This document shows, one piece after another, positions 41,242 through 51,436 of a stretch of 64,000 bases of DNA (its first letter is position 1; the number at the start of each line of letters is the position of its first letter). This stretch comes from Treponema pallidum subsp. pallidum str. Nichols. Lineage in GTDB: Bacteria > Spirochaetota > Spirochaetia > Treponematales > Treponemataceae. Position numbers and translations under genes: made by a program. The notes below the pieces were generated by a model that searched no databases, had not been told where the DNA came from, and saw nothing but the letters and a program-made list of their open reading frames with translations. The stretch spans positions 344,501 through 408,500 of the forward strand of contig NC_021490.2 in assembly GCF_000410535.2 (NCBI RefSeq). The letters run 5' to 3'.

Positions 41242-43674
41242 ATGAGCGATTACCTCGACGCGGGCAACGAAGAGTTGCTGAAGGATTTTTTCAGCGAGGC
41301 GGAGCAACAGGTTGAGCAGCTCGAAAGCAATATACTCGTCATTGAGCAGGATCCCACCAATCGGGACGCTGTAGACGAGATTTTCCGTGCGGCGCACACC
41401 CTTAAGGGGGGTGCTGCGACTGTTGAGATGCACGAGTTGTCCGGCTTCACGCATGCGGTGGAGGATCTGCTGGATGGGATTCGCTCAGAGAAGGTAACTG
41501 TTGACGGGGCGGTTGTGGACTTGCTCCTGACGTCGTTGGATGTAATTAAGGCGATGCTCGAGTCCCGTGCGGGCGGTGGTCCCTACGCGGAGGATGTCTC
41601 GGATCTCGTTGCGCGTCTGCGCTCGTATCTGCCTGCGTCTGGGACTGTGCCGGGGGCGGCGCGTGGATTGTCGGTGTCTTCGCCAAATGCAGCCGAAGCT
41701 GCAAAGGGGACCGCGGTAGGTGAAGATGGGACGGAAGCCCCTCAGGTAGGGCGAGTGCCGCCGCTGTCTCTTCTTTCTGAATACGATCGGTTGGAATTGC
41801 GCGAGATCGTTCCGCCTGAGCACTCTGTCTACGCGCTTACGGTGCGTTTTGATGAGAGTAATCTGATGAACACGGTCGGCGGTATCCAGGTGTTTACAGC
41901 GTTGAAGTCCTGCGCAAGCGTGCTCAAGACGGTTCCTGATTTCGACGCACTGTATCAGGACATGTTCCATGAGTATGTTGTGTACTTCGTTTCCACTGTG
42001 CAGGATTCAGTATGTGTGTCGCAGGTTGCTTCGATTCCGGACGTTACGCTTTCGGTGAGTGTAGCGGAAGTTGCGCTTGCAGATCTGTGTACTCCCCTCT
42101 CTGAACATGGGGAGCTGGGTGTTTGCGCAGACGCGGGGACAGGTGGTGTGTCCGAAGGGAGCGGCGCTGCCGTGCGCAGCGGAGGGGAACGCGTTCCTAA
42201 CTCCCTGCCGAAACAGGTTGCCGGGTGCGCGGTGCCTTCTGCAAAGGACTCATCAAAGGCTACCTCAAGCGGCTACGGCTCGGGGTCCGTGTTGCGCGTA
42301 GATGCGAAACGCATCGATTATCTTCTGAATTTGGTAAGTGAGACGGTGATTATCAAGGCCTCGCTCAATCAGAGTGCGCTTGAATTTGGGGAGGTGTACA
42401 CCCTATTCCAAAACGCTAATGGCGCGTACAAGGAGCGTTTGCGTAAGTTTTTTGATAGGGTTCCCGCTTACTTAGAAAAGGTAAAGAACGGTCAGGACGC
42501 AGATGCGGTGCGCAAGGGGATGATAGCAGAGGCTGTCGGTGTCTTTGACATTTTTTCTTCGTTTGAGAATGGACTGAAACAGTCCGTCACTAAGTTTCGG
42601 TCTTCTGCTCAGAATTTGGGGCGTATTTCTGGTGAGCTTCAAGAAGGTGTGATGAAAATCCGCATGGTGCCTATTAGCCAGATTTTCAGTCGTTATCCGC
42701 GTGTGGTGCGCGATCTCTCGCGGGACTTGCGTAAAGAGGTGCGGTTGGTCATTGAAGGAGAGGAGACGGAGCTTGATAAGTCTGTGGTTGAAGATTTGCT
42801 CGATCCCATTATGCACTGCGTGCGTAATTCTCTCGACCACGGCATAGAAGCGCCTGAAGTTCGCGCGCGCTCTGGAAAACCGGCGCAAGGTACGCTTCTC
42901 CTGCGCGCAAGCAACGAAGGAAATATGATCGTTATTGAGGTTGCCGATGACGGGCGTGGCATCGACGTGGAGGCAGTGAAGACGAAAGCAGTTGAGCGAG
43001 GTGTGTTGCACCCAGGCAAGAACCTCACTGAGGTTGAGGCGTTCCAACTTATTTTTGCTCCCGGTTTTTCAACCTCTCGGTCGGTTTCTAATGTTTCTGG
43101 TCGGGGTGTGGGGCTTGATGTGGTGAAGACTCACATTGAGAGGCTCAATGGCACTGTCTCCGTCTTTTCGGAAGTGCAGAAGGGAACGCGCTTTGTCATA
43201 AAGCTGCCGCTTACACTGGCAATTATTCAGGGGCTCTTGATACGGGTGGGGCAGGAGGTGTACTCGATACCGATAGCTTCGGTCATCGAAAGCCATCGTA
43301 TCAAGAGTGAAGAGATTAACCGGATTGATAACTACGAGGTGTTCAATGTGCGGAACGAGGTCATTAGCTTGCTGCGTCTCGATAGGCTGTTCGGTATCAG
43401 CTGCGATGATGAGGTGACCGGTCAGTATCACTATGTGGTTATAGTTGGTGCGGCAGAGAAAAAGGTGGGGCTCATGGTGGATGCGCTGATTGGTGAGGAG
43501 GACGTAGTCATCAAGCCACTGCGGGATCAATTCACTAGTTCCCCTGGTATTGCAGGGGCATCTATCCTGGGTGACGGTTCGGTGTCGTTGATTATCGATG
43601 TGGGGCAGCTGCTTGAGCTTGGGTTGAAGCGGGAAATATTGGCGCGTGAGCGTCGAGAAGCCACGGTGTGGTAG
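41242..43674 (+). CDS. cheA: Chemotaxis histidine kinase CheA
   Basis: CheA phosphorylates itself in response to chemoreceptors and passes phosphate to CheY. The 810-residue protein has the five CheA parts: HPt with His52 in RAAHTLKGG, a P2-like region (about 180–290), a dimerisation segment (VLRVDAKRIDYLLNLVSE), the ATPase (N box MHCVRNSLDHGIE, G1 VADDGRGID, G2 SGRGVGLDVV) and a C-terminal CheW-like domain. A low-complexity linker separates HPt and P2. ATG 41242 follows GGGAAG by about 9 nt. First gene of cheA–cheW–cheX–cheY. Confidence 0.97.
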   Translation: MSDYLDAGNEELLKDFFSEAEQQVEQLESNILVIEQDPTNRDAVDEIFRAAHTLKGGAATVEMHELSGFTHAVEDLLDGIRSEKVTVDGAVVDLLLTSLDVIKAMLESRAGGGPYAEDVSDLVARLRSYLPASGTVPGAARGLSVSSPNAAEAAKGTAVGEDGTEAPQVGRVPPLSLLSEYDRLELREIVPPEHSVYALTVRFDESNLMNTVGGIQVFTALKSCASVLKTVPDFDALYQDMFHEYVVYFVSTVQDSVCVSQVASIPDVTLSVSVAEVALADLCTPLSEHGELGVCADAGTGGVSEGSGAAVRSGGERVPNSLPKQVAGCAVPSAKDSSKATSSGYGSGSVLRVDAKRIDYLLNLVSETVIIKASLNQSALEFGEVYTLFQNANGAYKERLRKFFDRVPAYLEKVKNGQDADAVRKGMIAEAVGVFDIFSSFENGLKQSVTKFRSSAQNLGRISGELQEGVMKIRMVPISQIFSRYPRVVRDLSRDLRKEVRLVIEGEETELDKSVVEDLLDPIMHCVRNSLDHGIEAPEVRARSGKPAQGTLLLRASNEGNMIVIEVADDGRGIDVEAVKTKAVERGVLHPGKNLTEVEAFQLIFAPGFSTSRSVSNVSGRGVGLDVVKTHIERLNGTVSVFSEVQKGTRFVIKLPLTLAIIQGLLIRVGQEVYSIPIASVIESHRIKSEEINRIDNYEVFNVRNEVISLLRLDRLFGISCDDEVTGQYHYVVIVGAAEKKVGLMVDALIGEEDVVIKPLRDQFTSSPGIAGASILGDGSVSLIIDVGQLLELGLKREILARERREATVW

Positions 43675-43700
43675 GCGATCTGGGGCACGGATTGGGGACT

Positions 43701-45035
43701 ATGATAGAGCATATGGAAGCAGAGATCGGCATTCGGGAAAGTTTCGACGGGGGCGTACGTGAGCCGCTTGCGGTCATAGACTTCAAGATGGTTACCTTTT
43801 CCCTCGCGGGGAAGGACTACGCGGTAGATATCATGCAGGTGAAGGAAATTGCAAAGGCTGGGAGCTTTACCTATGTGCCCAATACGTCTCCGTTTGTTCT
43901 GGGGGTGTATAACTTACGGGGGGATATTATTCCCATAATTGATTTAAGGAGATTTTTTAATATTCCCGCTCCGCGCAAGTCCCGGCAGGCGATCGAGAAT
44001 ATGGTGATCGTCACAGTGGAAGATCAGACATTCGGGGTTGTAGTAGATGGCATCGATAAGGTAATTGGGGTGTCAAAAACAACTATTCAGCCGCCACACC
44101 CTATCTTTGGGGACATCAACATAAAGTATATCCGGGGGGTGGTTGAGGAGGCGGGAAAGCTGTACATCCTACTTGATGTGCACCGGATTTTTTCCTTCCG
44201 TCTTGGGGAGGAGGAACGGACGGCAGTTGTCGATCGTGGTGTTGTGCCGTCTCCTTCACCTCCTGCCGTATCTGTGCCGCCGGGGGATGAAGAAAATTTA
44301 AATGTTGGTTTCATTAGCGATACGTTGGCCGCGTTTGGCCGTTTCTTTACCAGTGCAGTGAATGAGGGTTGGTTGCGCAGCCGGTATCTTGTGTGGCGTG
44401 ACGTGCGCTCTGGAGCTGAGGTACAGCTTCAGCATGAGGAGGATGTCGCCGAGTTCTTGAGTACATTTCCTTCCCCGGACACAGGTGTGTTTTGGTCGGG
44501 GGAGTATGCGGCGAGTGTGGGATCTGTTCTTTCTCGGATGCAGGTGGGAAAGGTGGTGACGGTGTGGAATATCGGTTGCGGTGCGGGTCACGAAAGTTAC
44601 AGTCTTGCGGTGCTTCTCAGAAAAACCTTCCCCGACGCGGTGGTTCGGGTGCACGCAAGCGATTCGGATCTCTTCTCCATTTCCAATGCTCCCATGCTCA
44701 CTGTTCCTGAGCATGTGATCGGTGATTGGTATAAGCCCTATGTGGTGAAGGGGGTGAGTGGTTCATACACCTTCTCCCAGGAAATTAAGGAGATGGTCCT
44801 GTTTGAGTACCACGATTGTACGCATCCGAGTGCGCTTCCAGACGTCGATCTTATCGTGGCGCGGGACGTACTGTCATCTCTTGCGGTTCCAGTGCAGCAC
44901 ACCCTGTTGAAGGAGTTTTCTGAGAAGTTGAAGGCAACAGGAGTTGTTCTGCTCGGTCAGAACGAGGTGATGCCTAAGGATACAGGATGGTTGCGGCAGA
45001 TTGAAGGCACCGTTGCGGTGTTCAGCAAGGAATAA
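43701..45035 (+). CDS. cheW: CheW fused to a CheR-like methyltransferase domain
   Basis: Residues about 15–175 form a CheW coupling domain (MVTFSLAGKDYAVDIMQVKEI, FVLGVYNLRGDIIPIIDLR, VVDGIDKVIGVS). A Pro/Ser linker (PSPSPPAVSVPP) leads to a CheR-like fold: VWNIGCGAGHESYSLAVLL, VHASDSDLFSISNA, DLIVARDVLSSL. Several CheR residues differ (GCGAGHES for GCSTGEEP, ARDVL for CRNVL), so methyl transfer is uncertain. CheW links receptors to CheA; the fused part may be structural in the array. ATG 43701 is preferred over GTG 43668, which overlaps cheA. Confidence 0.88.
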   Translation: MIEHMEAEIGIRESFDGGVREPLAVIDFKMVTFSLAGKDYAVDIMQVKEIAKAGSFTYVPNTSPFVLGVYNLRGDIIPIIDLRRFFNIPAPRKSRQAIENMVIVTVEDQTFGVVVDGIDKVIGVSKTTIQPPHPIFGDINIKYIRGVVEEAGKLYILLDVHRIFSFRLGEEERTAVVDRGVVPSPSPPAVSVPPGDEENLNVGFISDTLAAFGRFFTSAVNEGWLRSRYLVWRDVRSGAEVQLQHEEDVAEFLSTFPSPDTGVFWSGEYAASVGSVLSRMQVGKVVTVWNIGCGAGHESYSLAVLLRKTFPDAVVRVHASDSDLFSISNAPMLTVPEHVIGDWYKPYVVKGVSGSYTFSQEIKEMVLFEYHDCTHPSALPDVDLIVARDVLSSLAVPVQHTLLKEFSEKLKATGVVLLGQNEVMPKDTGWLRQIEGTVAVFSKE

Positions 45036-45056
45036 TTAGCGCATGAGGAGTGGTGT

Positions 45057-45521
45057 ATGCGTGTAGAGTATATCAACCCGTTCAGTGAGGCGGCGTACGT
45101 GGTTCTGTCTGAGGTTTTAGCAGGGGAAACCAAGCGGGGGGACTTGTATTTGAAGTCTACGTGCATGCCGGTGATGGGTGTTGCGGCTATCGTTGGCCTT
45201 GCAGGGGATGTAGAGGGGCGTGTGGTATTTGACATGACGCTCGATACGGCGCTGAAGATTGCCTCTTCGATGAACGAGGAGAAGTTAGCGGCGTTTGATG
45301 AGCTTGCGCGTGCGACGATCACCGAGCTCGCCAATCTGATCACCGCAAAGGCGGTTACTACGTTGCACGAGCTCGGATTTAAGTTCGATCTTACCCCTCC
45401 GGCGCTGTTTACTGGGGACAACATGGAAATATCTAGTAGTGATATTGAAGCGCTTATCGTGCCCATGGAGACGCCTCAGGGTAAGGTGGAAATTAATGTT
45501 GCCATCCGCGACAAAGTATAA
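45057..45521 (+). CDS. cheX: CheX phosphatase of CheY-P
   Basis: CheX removes phosphate from CheY-P and is the main signal terminator in spirochaetes. The 154-residue protein has the Cys-free CheX fold pattern VEYINPFSEAAYVVLSEVL and the catalytic ExxN pair Glu90/Asn93 in [19 protein letters not shown] precedes the ATG. It lies between cheW and cheY, 12 bp before cheY. Confidence 0.94.
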   Translation: MRVEYINPFSEAAYVVLSEVLAGETKRGDLYLKSTCMPVMGVAAIVGLAGDVEGRVVFDMTLDTALKIASSMNEEKLAAFDELARATITELANLITAKAVTTLHELGFKFDLTPPALFTGDNMEISSSDIEALIVPMETPQGKVEINVAIRDKV

Positions 45522-45533
45522 GAGGGAGGAAGT

Positions 45534-45968
45534 ATGATTTCCAAGCAGGATTTTCCCACGATCAACGATCGGGTTCCCGCAGGACAAAAACCGAATGGGG
45601 CGCCCTATCGTGTGTTGGTGGTGGACGACTCCATGTTCGTTTCAAAGCAGATTGGTCAAATCTTGACAAGTGAAGGCTACGAGGTTGCAGATACTGCGGT
45701 GGACGGCGTTGATGGGGTTGAAAAGTATAAGGCGATGAGTCCGGGCGTTGATTTGGTGACGATGGATATCACGATGCCCAAGATGGACGGGATTACTGCG
45801 CTTGAGAAGATTCTTGAGTTTGATAAGAATGCAAAGGTAGTTATCATTTCGGCGTTGGGGAAAGAGGAATTGGTGAAGAAGGCACTGTTACTGGGCGCGA
45901 AGAACTATATTGTCAAGCCGCTCGATAGGAAAAAGGTGTTGGAGCGAATTGCAAGCGTACTAAAGTGA
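45534..45968 (+). CDS. cheY: Chemotaxis response regulator CheY
   Basis: CheY-P controls the flagellar motor switch. The 144-residue receiver domain has the acidic pair in VLVVDDSMFV, the phospho-acceptor Asp78 in VTMDITMPKMDG, the switch Ser/Thr in VIISALG and Lys in YIVKPLDRKK. An N-terminal extension of about 20 residues precedes the fold. GAGGGAGG precedes ATG 45534. Last gene of the operon. Confidence 0.96.
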   Translation: MISKQDFPTINDRVPAGQKPNGAPYRVLVVDDSMFVSKQIGQILTSEGYEVADTAVDGVDGVEKYKAMSPGVDLVTMDITMPKMDGITALEKILEFDKNAKVVIISALGKEELVKKALLLGAKNYIVKPLDRKKVLERIASVLK

Positions 45969-46271
45969 GGGCGGATGTGTCCTGCGGGCTGTCTCGTACG
46001 GTTTGCCCGCTTGCGTGTGTGGATGGTTTCTTGAGGTTTTTGCCTTCGCGCGCGGAGTGCCCGTCTCTCTGCGTGCGTGTTTTCTGTGTGTGTGCCGCAA
46101 GAGGAGAAGTGGTGTCTCCCTCAGCCCTTTGCTCGGGGCCCTGTGGTGCCTTTCCTGCGGTGTAGTTTCTATACTCCTTCGTAGTTCCTAGTTGGTTTGG
46201 TTGGAAAGGGTTCGGTTCGATTTTGAAGAGGTGCACACGTTGTATTGTGCGCATGAAAGAGGGAGCGGTGT
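45969..46271. other. Gap between cheY and smc, with a possible smc promoter
   Basis: About 300 bp without a supportable gene; open frames here are Cys/Arg-rich and have no ribosome sites. TATACT at 46170–46175 is the best -10 candidate and would give smc a leader of about 90 nt. No clear terminator after cheY is visible. Confidence 0.4.
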
Positions 46272-49097
46272 GTGCTCTTCCTGAAAACGCTTGAGGTATT
46301 TGGCTTTAAGTCGTTTGCAGATCGCGTTCGCGTTGAGTTTGCAGATGGCGTCACTGCGCTGTTGGGCCCAAACGGCTGTGGCAAAAGCAATGTCGTTGAC
46401 GCCATAAAGTGGGTCCTCGGAGAGCAGTCCTCTAGGGCCTTGCGTGCCGACAGAATGGAAGACGTTATATTCAACGGGACCGAGTCGCGTCGTTCGTTGA
46501 ACGTTGCAGAAGCCTCTCTTACCGTTTGCGATGAAGCTGGTATCCTTTCGCTCGATGTGCCAGAGATTTTAATTAAACGCAGACTCTATCGTTCCGGGGA
46601 AAGTGAGTACTTTCTTAACGGGAATGCCGTCCGTCTAAAGGAGATCCGCGAGCTCTTTTGGGATACGGGAATAGGGAAGGTTGCGTACTCCGTTATGGAG
46701 CAGGGGAAAATAGACCAGATTCTCTCAAATAAACCGGAGGAACGTCGCTACCTTTTTGAAGAAGCAGCAGGGGTGACGCGCTTTAAAGTTCGTGGCGCGG
46801 AAGCAGCACGGAAATTGGAGAAAACGGCGGAGAATTTGCGTCATCTTGAGGTTATTCTGCAAGAAGTAGAGAAGAGCTACGAGAGTTCAAAGCTCCAAGC
46901 TGCCCAGACGCAACGTTACCGCATGCTCAAAGAGGAGATTTTTGCGCGAGATCGCGATCTTGGTCTGTTGCGTCTGCGTGGGTTTTTAGAAAACCAAGCC
47001 CGAGCGGATGGAGCACTCCAGCGCAATCGCGCGCGGCGCGACGCGTTGCAAACACAGGTGGAGGAAGCACAGCAGACGCTTTCTGCTCGCATAGGCGAGA
47101 TCAATGATATGGAAAAGCGCGTTGACGCGCTCCAAAAGGAAATCTATGGCCTTGCAATTGAACAGAAAGCGAAGCAAAACGAGGCATCGCTACATCGTAA
47201 GCATCTTTCTGAACTGAAAGAGTCGATTGGTCAGATAGAAATGCGCAAGATTGGTGTAGAAAGTCGCGTGCAGAATTTGGAAGAAGAAGTAGCAGAGCAA
47301 GACGCACACGTGTATCAGTTAGGCAGTGCTCTATCCTCTGTTGAAGAGCATATTGAATCGTTTGCGCGGAGCTTGCACGTTGCAAGTGAGCACGTCTCAG
47401 AGAATGATCAAACGCTTCGCGACATACAGGGACAGATGCAAGAGATAAGTGCCGCGTGTGTTGAACTTGAAGCGTCCCTACGTGACGTGGCAGAAGATAT
47501 TGCCGCAGAGCTTGACACGCGCCTGAGTGCAGCCGGGTACTCTGCGCGCAATCGGGCAGAGGCTGAGCGTACGTTGGTAGCGGGGGTACAGCGCCTGCGA
47601 ACCTTCGTGGAGGGGAGAGCACGTATTGTTTCAGACTTTCTGGTGGTAGATACCCACACTGAAGGGGAGCTGTGCCGGATGCTGACTACAGTTGTGGACG
47701 CGTTCAATGAGGCGGTAAAGATAGTGCACTGCGTTGAGTCAGACATAGCAGAATATGCGCGTGTTTCTGCCCGGTTTATCGATGAGTTTGTTGCTCCTCA
47801 GGGGATTATGACCAAGAAACGTGAATTTGAGCGACAGCTTGAACAGCACCGTGCACAGCTTGAGCGGCATGCTGCGCGTCAGCGCACACTGCAGGAAGAG
47901 AACAAGCTCCTTGTTGGGAAGATAGAAGCCTGTCGCAAAACGCTTGAATCCCTGCGTGTGGATCAGGCGCGTCTGCGTGCTGAAGCTGAGGCAGGACAAA
48001 AACAGGCTGCAGGAACCAGAGGGGAGGTGGCACGTCAGCGCGCAGTGATTAAAGAGCTCGAAGGGGAGTTGTTTACCGAGGGGGAGCGGGTGGCGGCGCT
48101 CGAAGAGCGCTTACTAGAGGTTGAAGGGGAAATAGGACAGCTAGAACAGCGCGGTGTTTTGCTCACCAAAAGTCTTGAGAACTGCGAAGGAGAGATCCGT
48201 GTGCGGAATGCCGCAGTAACATCTGAAGAACATGCGCTCCAGGAAGCGCGCGTGGAACTTGCACAGGTGGGGCGGCAGCTTGAGCAGGCACATCGGGAGT
48301 TGATGCAGTGCGAAACTGAGATTCGCAATTTACGTGAACATTTTCGAGAACAGCACACCCGCGATCTGAGTGAGTTTGAGGATTTAATACCGGGGATTGA
48401 AAAAACGGCAAGTGATCTGCGCCAAGAGCGTGGGGAGCTTCAGGCTCGAGTGAAGGAAATCGGGGCGGTGAACTTTATGGCGGTGGAGGAGTTTCAGGAG
48501 GTAAAGGAGCGCTACGAGTTTCTCGTTGCGCAGGTTGCGGACCTTGAAAAGGCGCGCGCAGATCTGCAGCGGGTAACCGATAAAATTAAGGCTGAATCTG
48601 CAGAACTTTTCTTGGCAACATACCGACGGATTCGTAAGAATTTTCACGAGGTATTCCGTCGTCTGTTTGGGGGAGGTCGCGCAGAGATACGTCTTTCAGA
48701 TCCTGCAGCGGTGCTCTCGTGTGGAATTGAAATCCTCGCGCAGCCACCGGGGAAGAAGCTCGAGCATATTGGCCTCCTTTCTGGTGGAGAAAAGGCAATG
48801 ACTGCAGTAGCGTTGCTCTTTGCAACGTATATGGTGAAGCCTGCGCCGTTTTGTCTTTTGGATGAAATCGACGCAGCGTTGGATGAGCATAATGTAGCTC
48901 GTTTTGTTGGGATGCTTGATGAGTTTTCTGACGTCAGTCAATATATCGTAATCACGCACAATCGGCGGACGGTTTTGGGTGCACGCACCATGCTTGGGGT
49001 AACAATGGAAGAGCCGGGGGTATCGAAAGTGGTTTCGATTGCACTTGAATCTGCTTCTGAGCGACCGGCTAACGGCGAGGCAGGAGGAGCCATTTGA
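46272..49097 (+). CDS. smc: Chromosome segregation ATPase SMC, short and hinge-less
   Basis: SMC compacts and helps segregate the chromosome. The head is complete: Walker A at residues 32–39 (GPNGCGKS), IKWVLGEQS, the signature [14 protein letters not shown], and Walker [16 protein letters not shown]. It has 941 residues, about 200–250 fewer than typical bacterial SMC. Between the coiled coils (about 400–500) I find no Gly-rich hinge (no GVxGxxxxL pattern); instead there is a helical segment with [16 protein letters not shown] and [22 protein letters not shown] 46272 has GAGGGAG seven bases upstream. It overlaps the next gene by one base. Confidence 0.93.
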
Positions 49098-49432
49098 TGC
49101 GTCTGCGTGGGGTGGCAGGTGCCCTGTTGGGTGCGGTAGTGCTTGTGGCGTTGGGGCTGATGGGCGTCTGGTGGGTGTTCTATCCAAAAAAAGGGGACCG
49201 TGGGGCGGCTGTGGCTCGCGAGCCAGTGTTGTTGCACATAGATCCTGCACAGATGGAGGCAGCTGATGAACCGTTGACGCTTCCCCCTATCGAGCGTTCC
49301 CGTGAGCGGATGTCGGCGTGGAGTGAGCAGGAGTGCCTCCGACAGCTTGAGTATCCGACGGAAAAGGCGGTGCAGGCATTAGAGCACGCAAACGAGAAAC
49401 GTATACAGCAGATGCTAGAGGCAGTACCGTGA
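49097..49432 (+). CDS. Hypothetical membrane-anchored protein
   Basis: I do not recognise this 111-residue protein. One N-terminal membrane helix ([21 protein letters not shown]) is followed by a Pro/Glu-rich region and a helical end ([20 protein letters not shown]). AGGAGGAG precedes the ATG, whose A is also the last base of the smc stop. Its TGA overlaps the GTG of the next gene (GTGA), so smc and both envelope genes form one transcript. Confidence 0.72.
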
Positions 49433-50979
49433 GTGTGTGGGTGGCGCTCGCCTTGCTGGGAATGTGTGTTTCGTGTACGCACGTGCCTCCGCCTCGTGCC
49501 CTCATCGTTTCAAAGGAGCCGCCTCCAGCGTTGGATTCTGCGCCGCGCCCTGCGATTCCAGAAGCAGTTCCTCTTCCGTCCCCTGTGGAGGAAGAAATCG
49601 CCGGTCGCCTCCCTCCTGCACCTGCCGCTGCACCTGAGCGCGTTCCTGAGTCCTCACAGGAGCGGGAACAGAAACCTGAGTCTTCGAAGCCTCAGGTGGT
49701 AGAGCCGGTGTCGCTTGCCTCTCCGGTGAAGCCTCGCGAGGCTGGGAGTGTACCTGATGTTCTTCCAGTACCTGAAGTGTCGTCGCCGCACGTTGCGCCG
49801 CCGGCACCCCCTGCGCCGACAGCTCCCCGGCCGCATCGTCCCTCCCCTCCGCCTGTATCGCCTTCTGCATCCAAACCAAAGCAGCGCGCTGTACCTCCTT
49901 CTCCGCCCCCTGCATCAGAGCCTCCTCGTGAGGCGGAGGTGCAGGCTGAGCCTGAGCCGGCAGAGGATTCTCCACGCGCGATGGTGCCTGAAGAACCGCC
50001 TGAGGATGAGGTGCCGCGCGTTTCGCGCGCGGTACAGCTTGCAGTGGGGCAAAAACTTGAGGTTTTGTATCCGGGCGAAGGTTGGGTGTACGTGGGCGAG
50101 CATACTGCGCAGCCTGGTTTGCGCTATCACCAGCGCAAGTTGGAGGAGTCGCATTCGCTTTTTACCTTTAGTGCTGAGCGAGAGGGTGATTTTGTCTTAG
50201 CGTTCTCCTATTTTGATGTGTTTCGGGGTGATTTTGTCTCCGACGCACTTGCGGTCAAGGTGGTACCGAAGCGGGAAGGGCTCGCGCGTGTGGTGCGTGC
50301 GCCTGAGTACCGGCGTACGGTGTCGTCTCCTCCTGATACTGTCGTTTCTGAGTTATCTCCTGCGGGAACGGGTACCGAGCGCAGAGCAGAAGAGAGTGGA
50401 ACTTCTGGTTCTCAGCGCGCCGCTGCCCATACTGGAGCGCCTGTCCGGCAGGATCAGACGGATACTGCTGTTGCAGAGAAAGCTCAGCACGGTACGCCCC
50501 GTCCTGATGAAAAAAAAGATCGGGAACCCACCGTAGGAGGACGTGACCCTGTGCCGTCGGATGCAGTAGCACAGGGTGTGTCGGAGCGGTACTCTCCGCG
50601 GAAGATTTCACCAGCGTCTCAACCTTCTGCTCCCTCAGCTGCGCCTATTGAGGCGCATGTCCCGGCATCTGCTCACAAAGAGGGTCAAGAAAAACGCGAT
50701 CACCTAGCAGAAGCGCGCCAGTTTTGTGCACAGGGAAACGCGCGAGATGCCCTCGCTTCGCTCGGCGATTTCTTTGCGCAGTTCCCTTCTCACGAACGAA
50801 TGGACGAAGCGTGGTTCCTGCGTGGACAAGCCTATGAGATCAACGGCGCACAGAGAAACGTACGCCTCGCGCTCGAAGCATACAAGACAATACTGGAACG
50901 CTTCCCCCACAGCCCATACTGGAAAAAGGCAGACGAACGCGCACGCTTTATCAAAAACTTTTTTATTAAGATTTCTTAG
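49429..50979 (+). CDS. Proline-rich envelope (lipo)protein with TPR-like C terminus
   Basis: The 516-residue protein starts with a signal ending in Cys ([16 protein letters not shown]), acceptable as a spirochaetal lipobox. A long Pro/Glu/Ser/Ala-rich region (about 20–200) follows, suited to spanning the periplasm. A beta-rich segment ([21 protein letters not shown]), a second low-complexity linker, and a C-terminal TPR-like pair ([38 protein letters not shown]) complete it, recalling BamD/YbgF-type repeats. Function unknown. Confidence 0.75.
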
Positions 50980-51046
50980 CAGTCTCGCATCACAGGCAAC
51001 AGGAATGCGATCATGTCGCCTCGACAACCACACCCGCGCGTGCGTC

Positions 51047-51265
51047 CTATTCGTCAAAGTCTAGGTCATTGTCCTCATCTTCATATTCAAAATCGTCGTC
51101 TTCAAAGTCATCGTCATCGTCAAAGCCATCCTCGTCTTCAAAATCATCGAAATCCCCGTCCTGGAAGTCGCTGTCTTCAAAGTCGTCCTCGTAGTCGTCC
51201 GAGCCTTGGACGTGTGGAACGCAGGAATACAGGGCGCGTGCGAGTAACTTGTTTCTCTCGTTCAT
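51047..51265 (-). CDS. Hyperacidic small protein (72 residues)
   Basis: After a normal N terminus (MNERNKLLARALYSCVPHVQ) the last 50 residues are nearly all Asp/Glu spaced with Phe/Tyr (DDYEDDFEDSDF, DDDDDFEDDDFEYE). No family is recognised. Such acidic–aromatic tails occur in proteins that mimic nucleic acid or dock on basic surfaces; here that is inference. ATG 51265 has AGAGG about 9 nt upstream; the frame is open further upstream but without similarity. The repetitive GAT/GAC/GAA codons may be length-variable. Confidence 0.7.
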   Translation of the reverse strand: MNERNKLLARALYSCVPHVQGSDDYEDDFEDSDFQDGDFDDFEDEDGFDDDDDFEDDDFEYEDEDNDLDFDE

Positions 51266-51401
51266 ATGGCTGACCTCTGCTTGTGGTATGGTGAAAGCTA
51301 GGGGTGGATCGTAGAGGGGAGCGCACACGCTGTCAACTGTGCCTAATAGGCACAGGTATTTTTTCTCTTGTGTTTTGGGTGCAGGTAGAGAGAAGGGGGA
51401 A

Positions 51402-51431
51402 TTGACACGCTGTGTCCGCTTGTCATAGAAT
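51402..51431 (+). promoter_or_regulatory. Promoter of ispE, leaderless type
   Basis: A perfect TTGACA (51402–51407), an 18-bp spacer and TAGAAT (51426–51431) end five bases before the ispE GTG at 51437. There is no ribosome site between them. Confidence 0.72.
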
Positions 51432-51436
51432 GGCGG

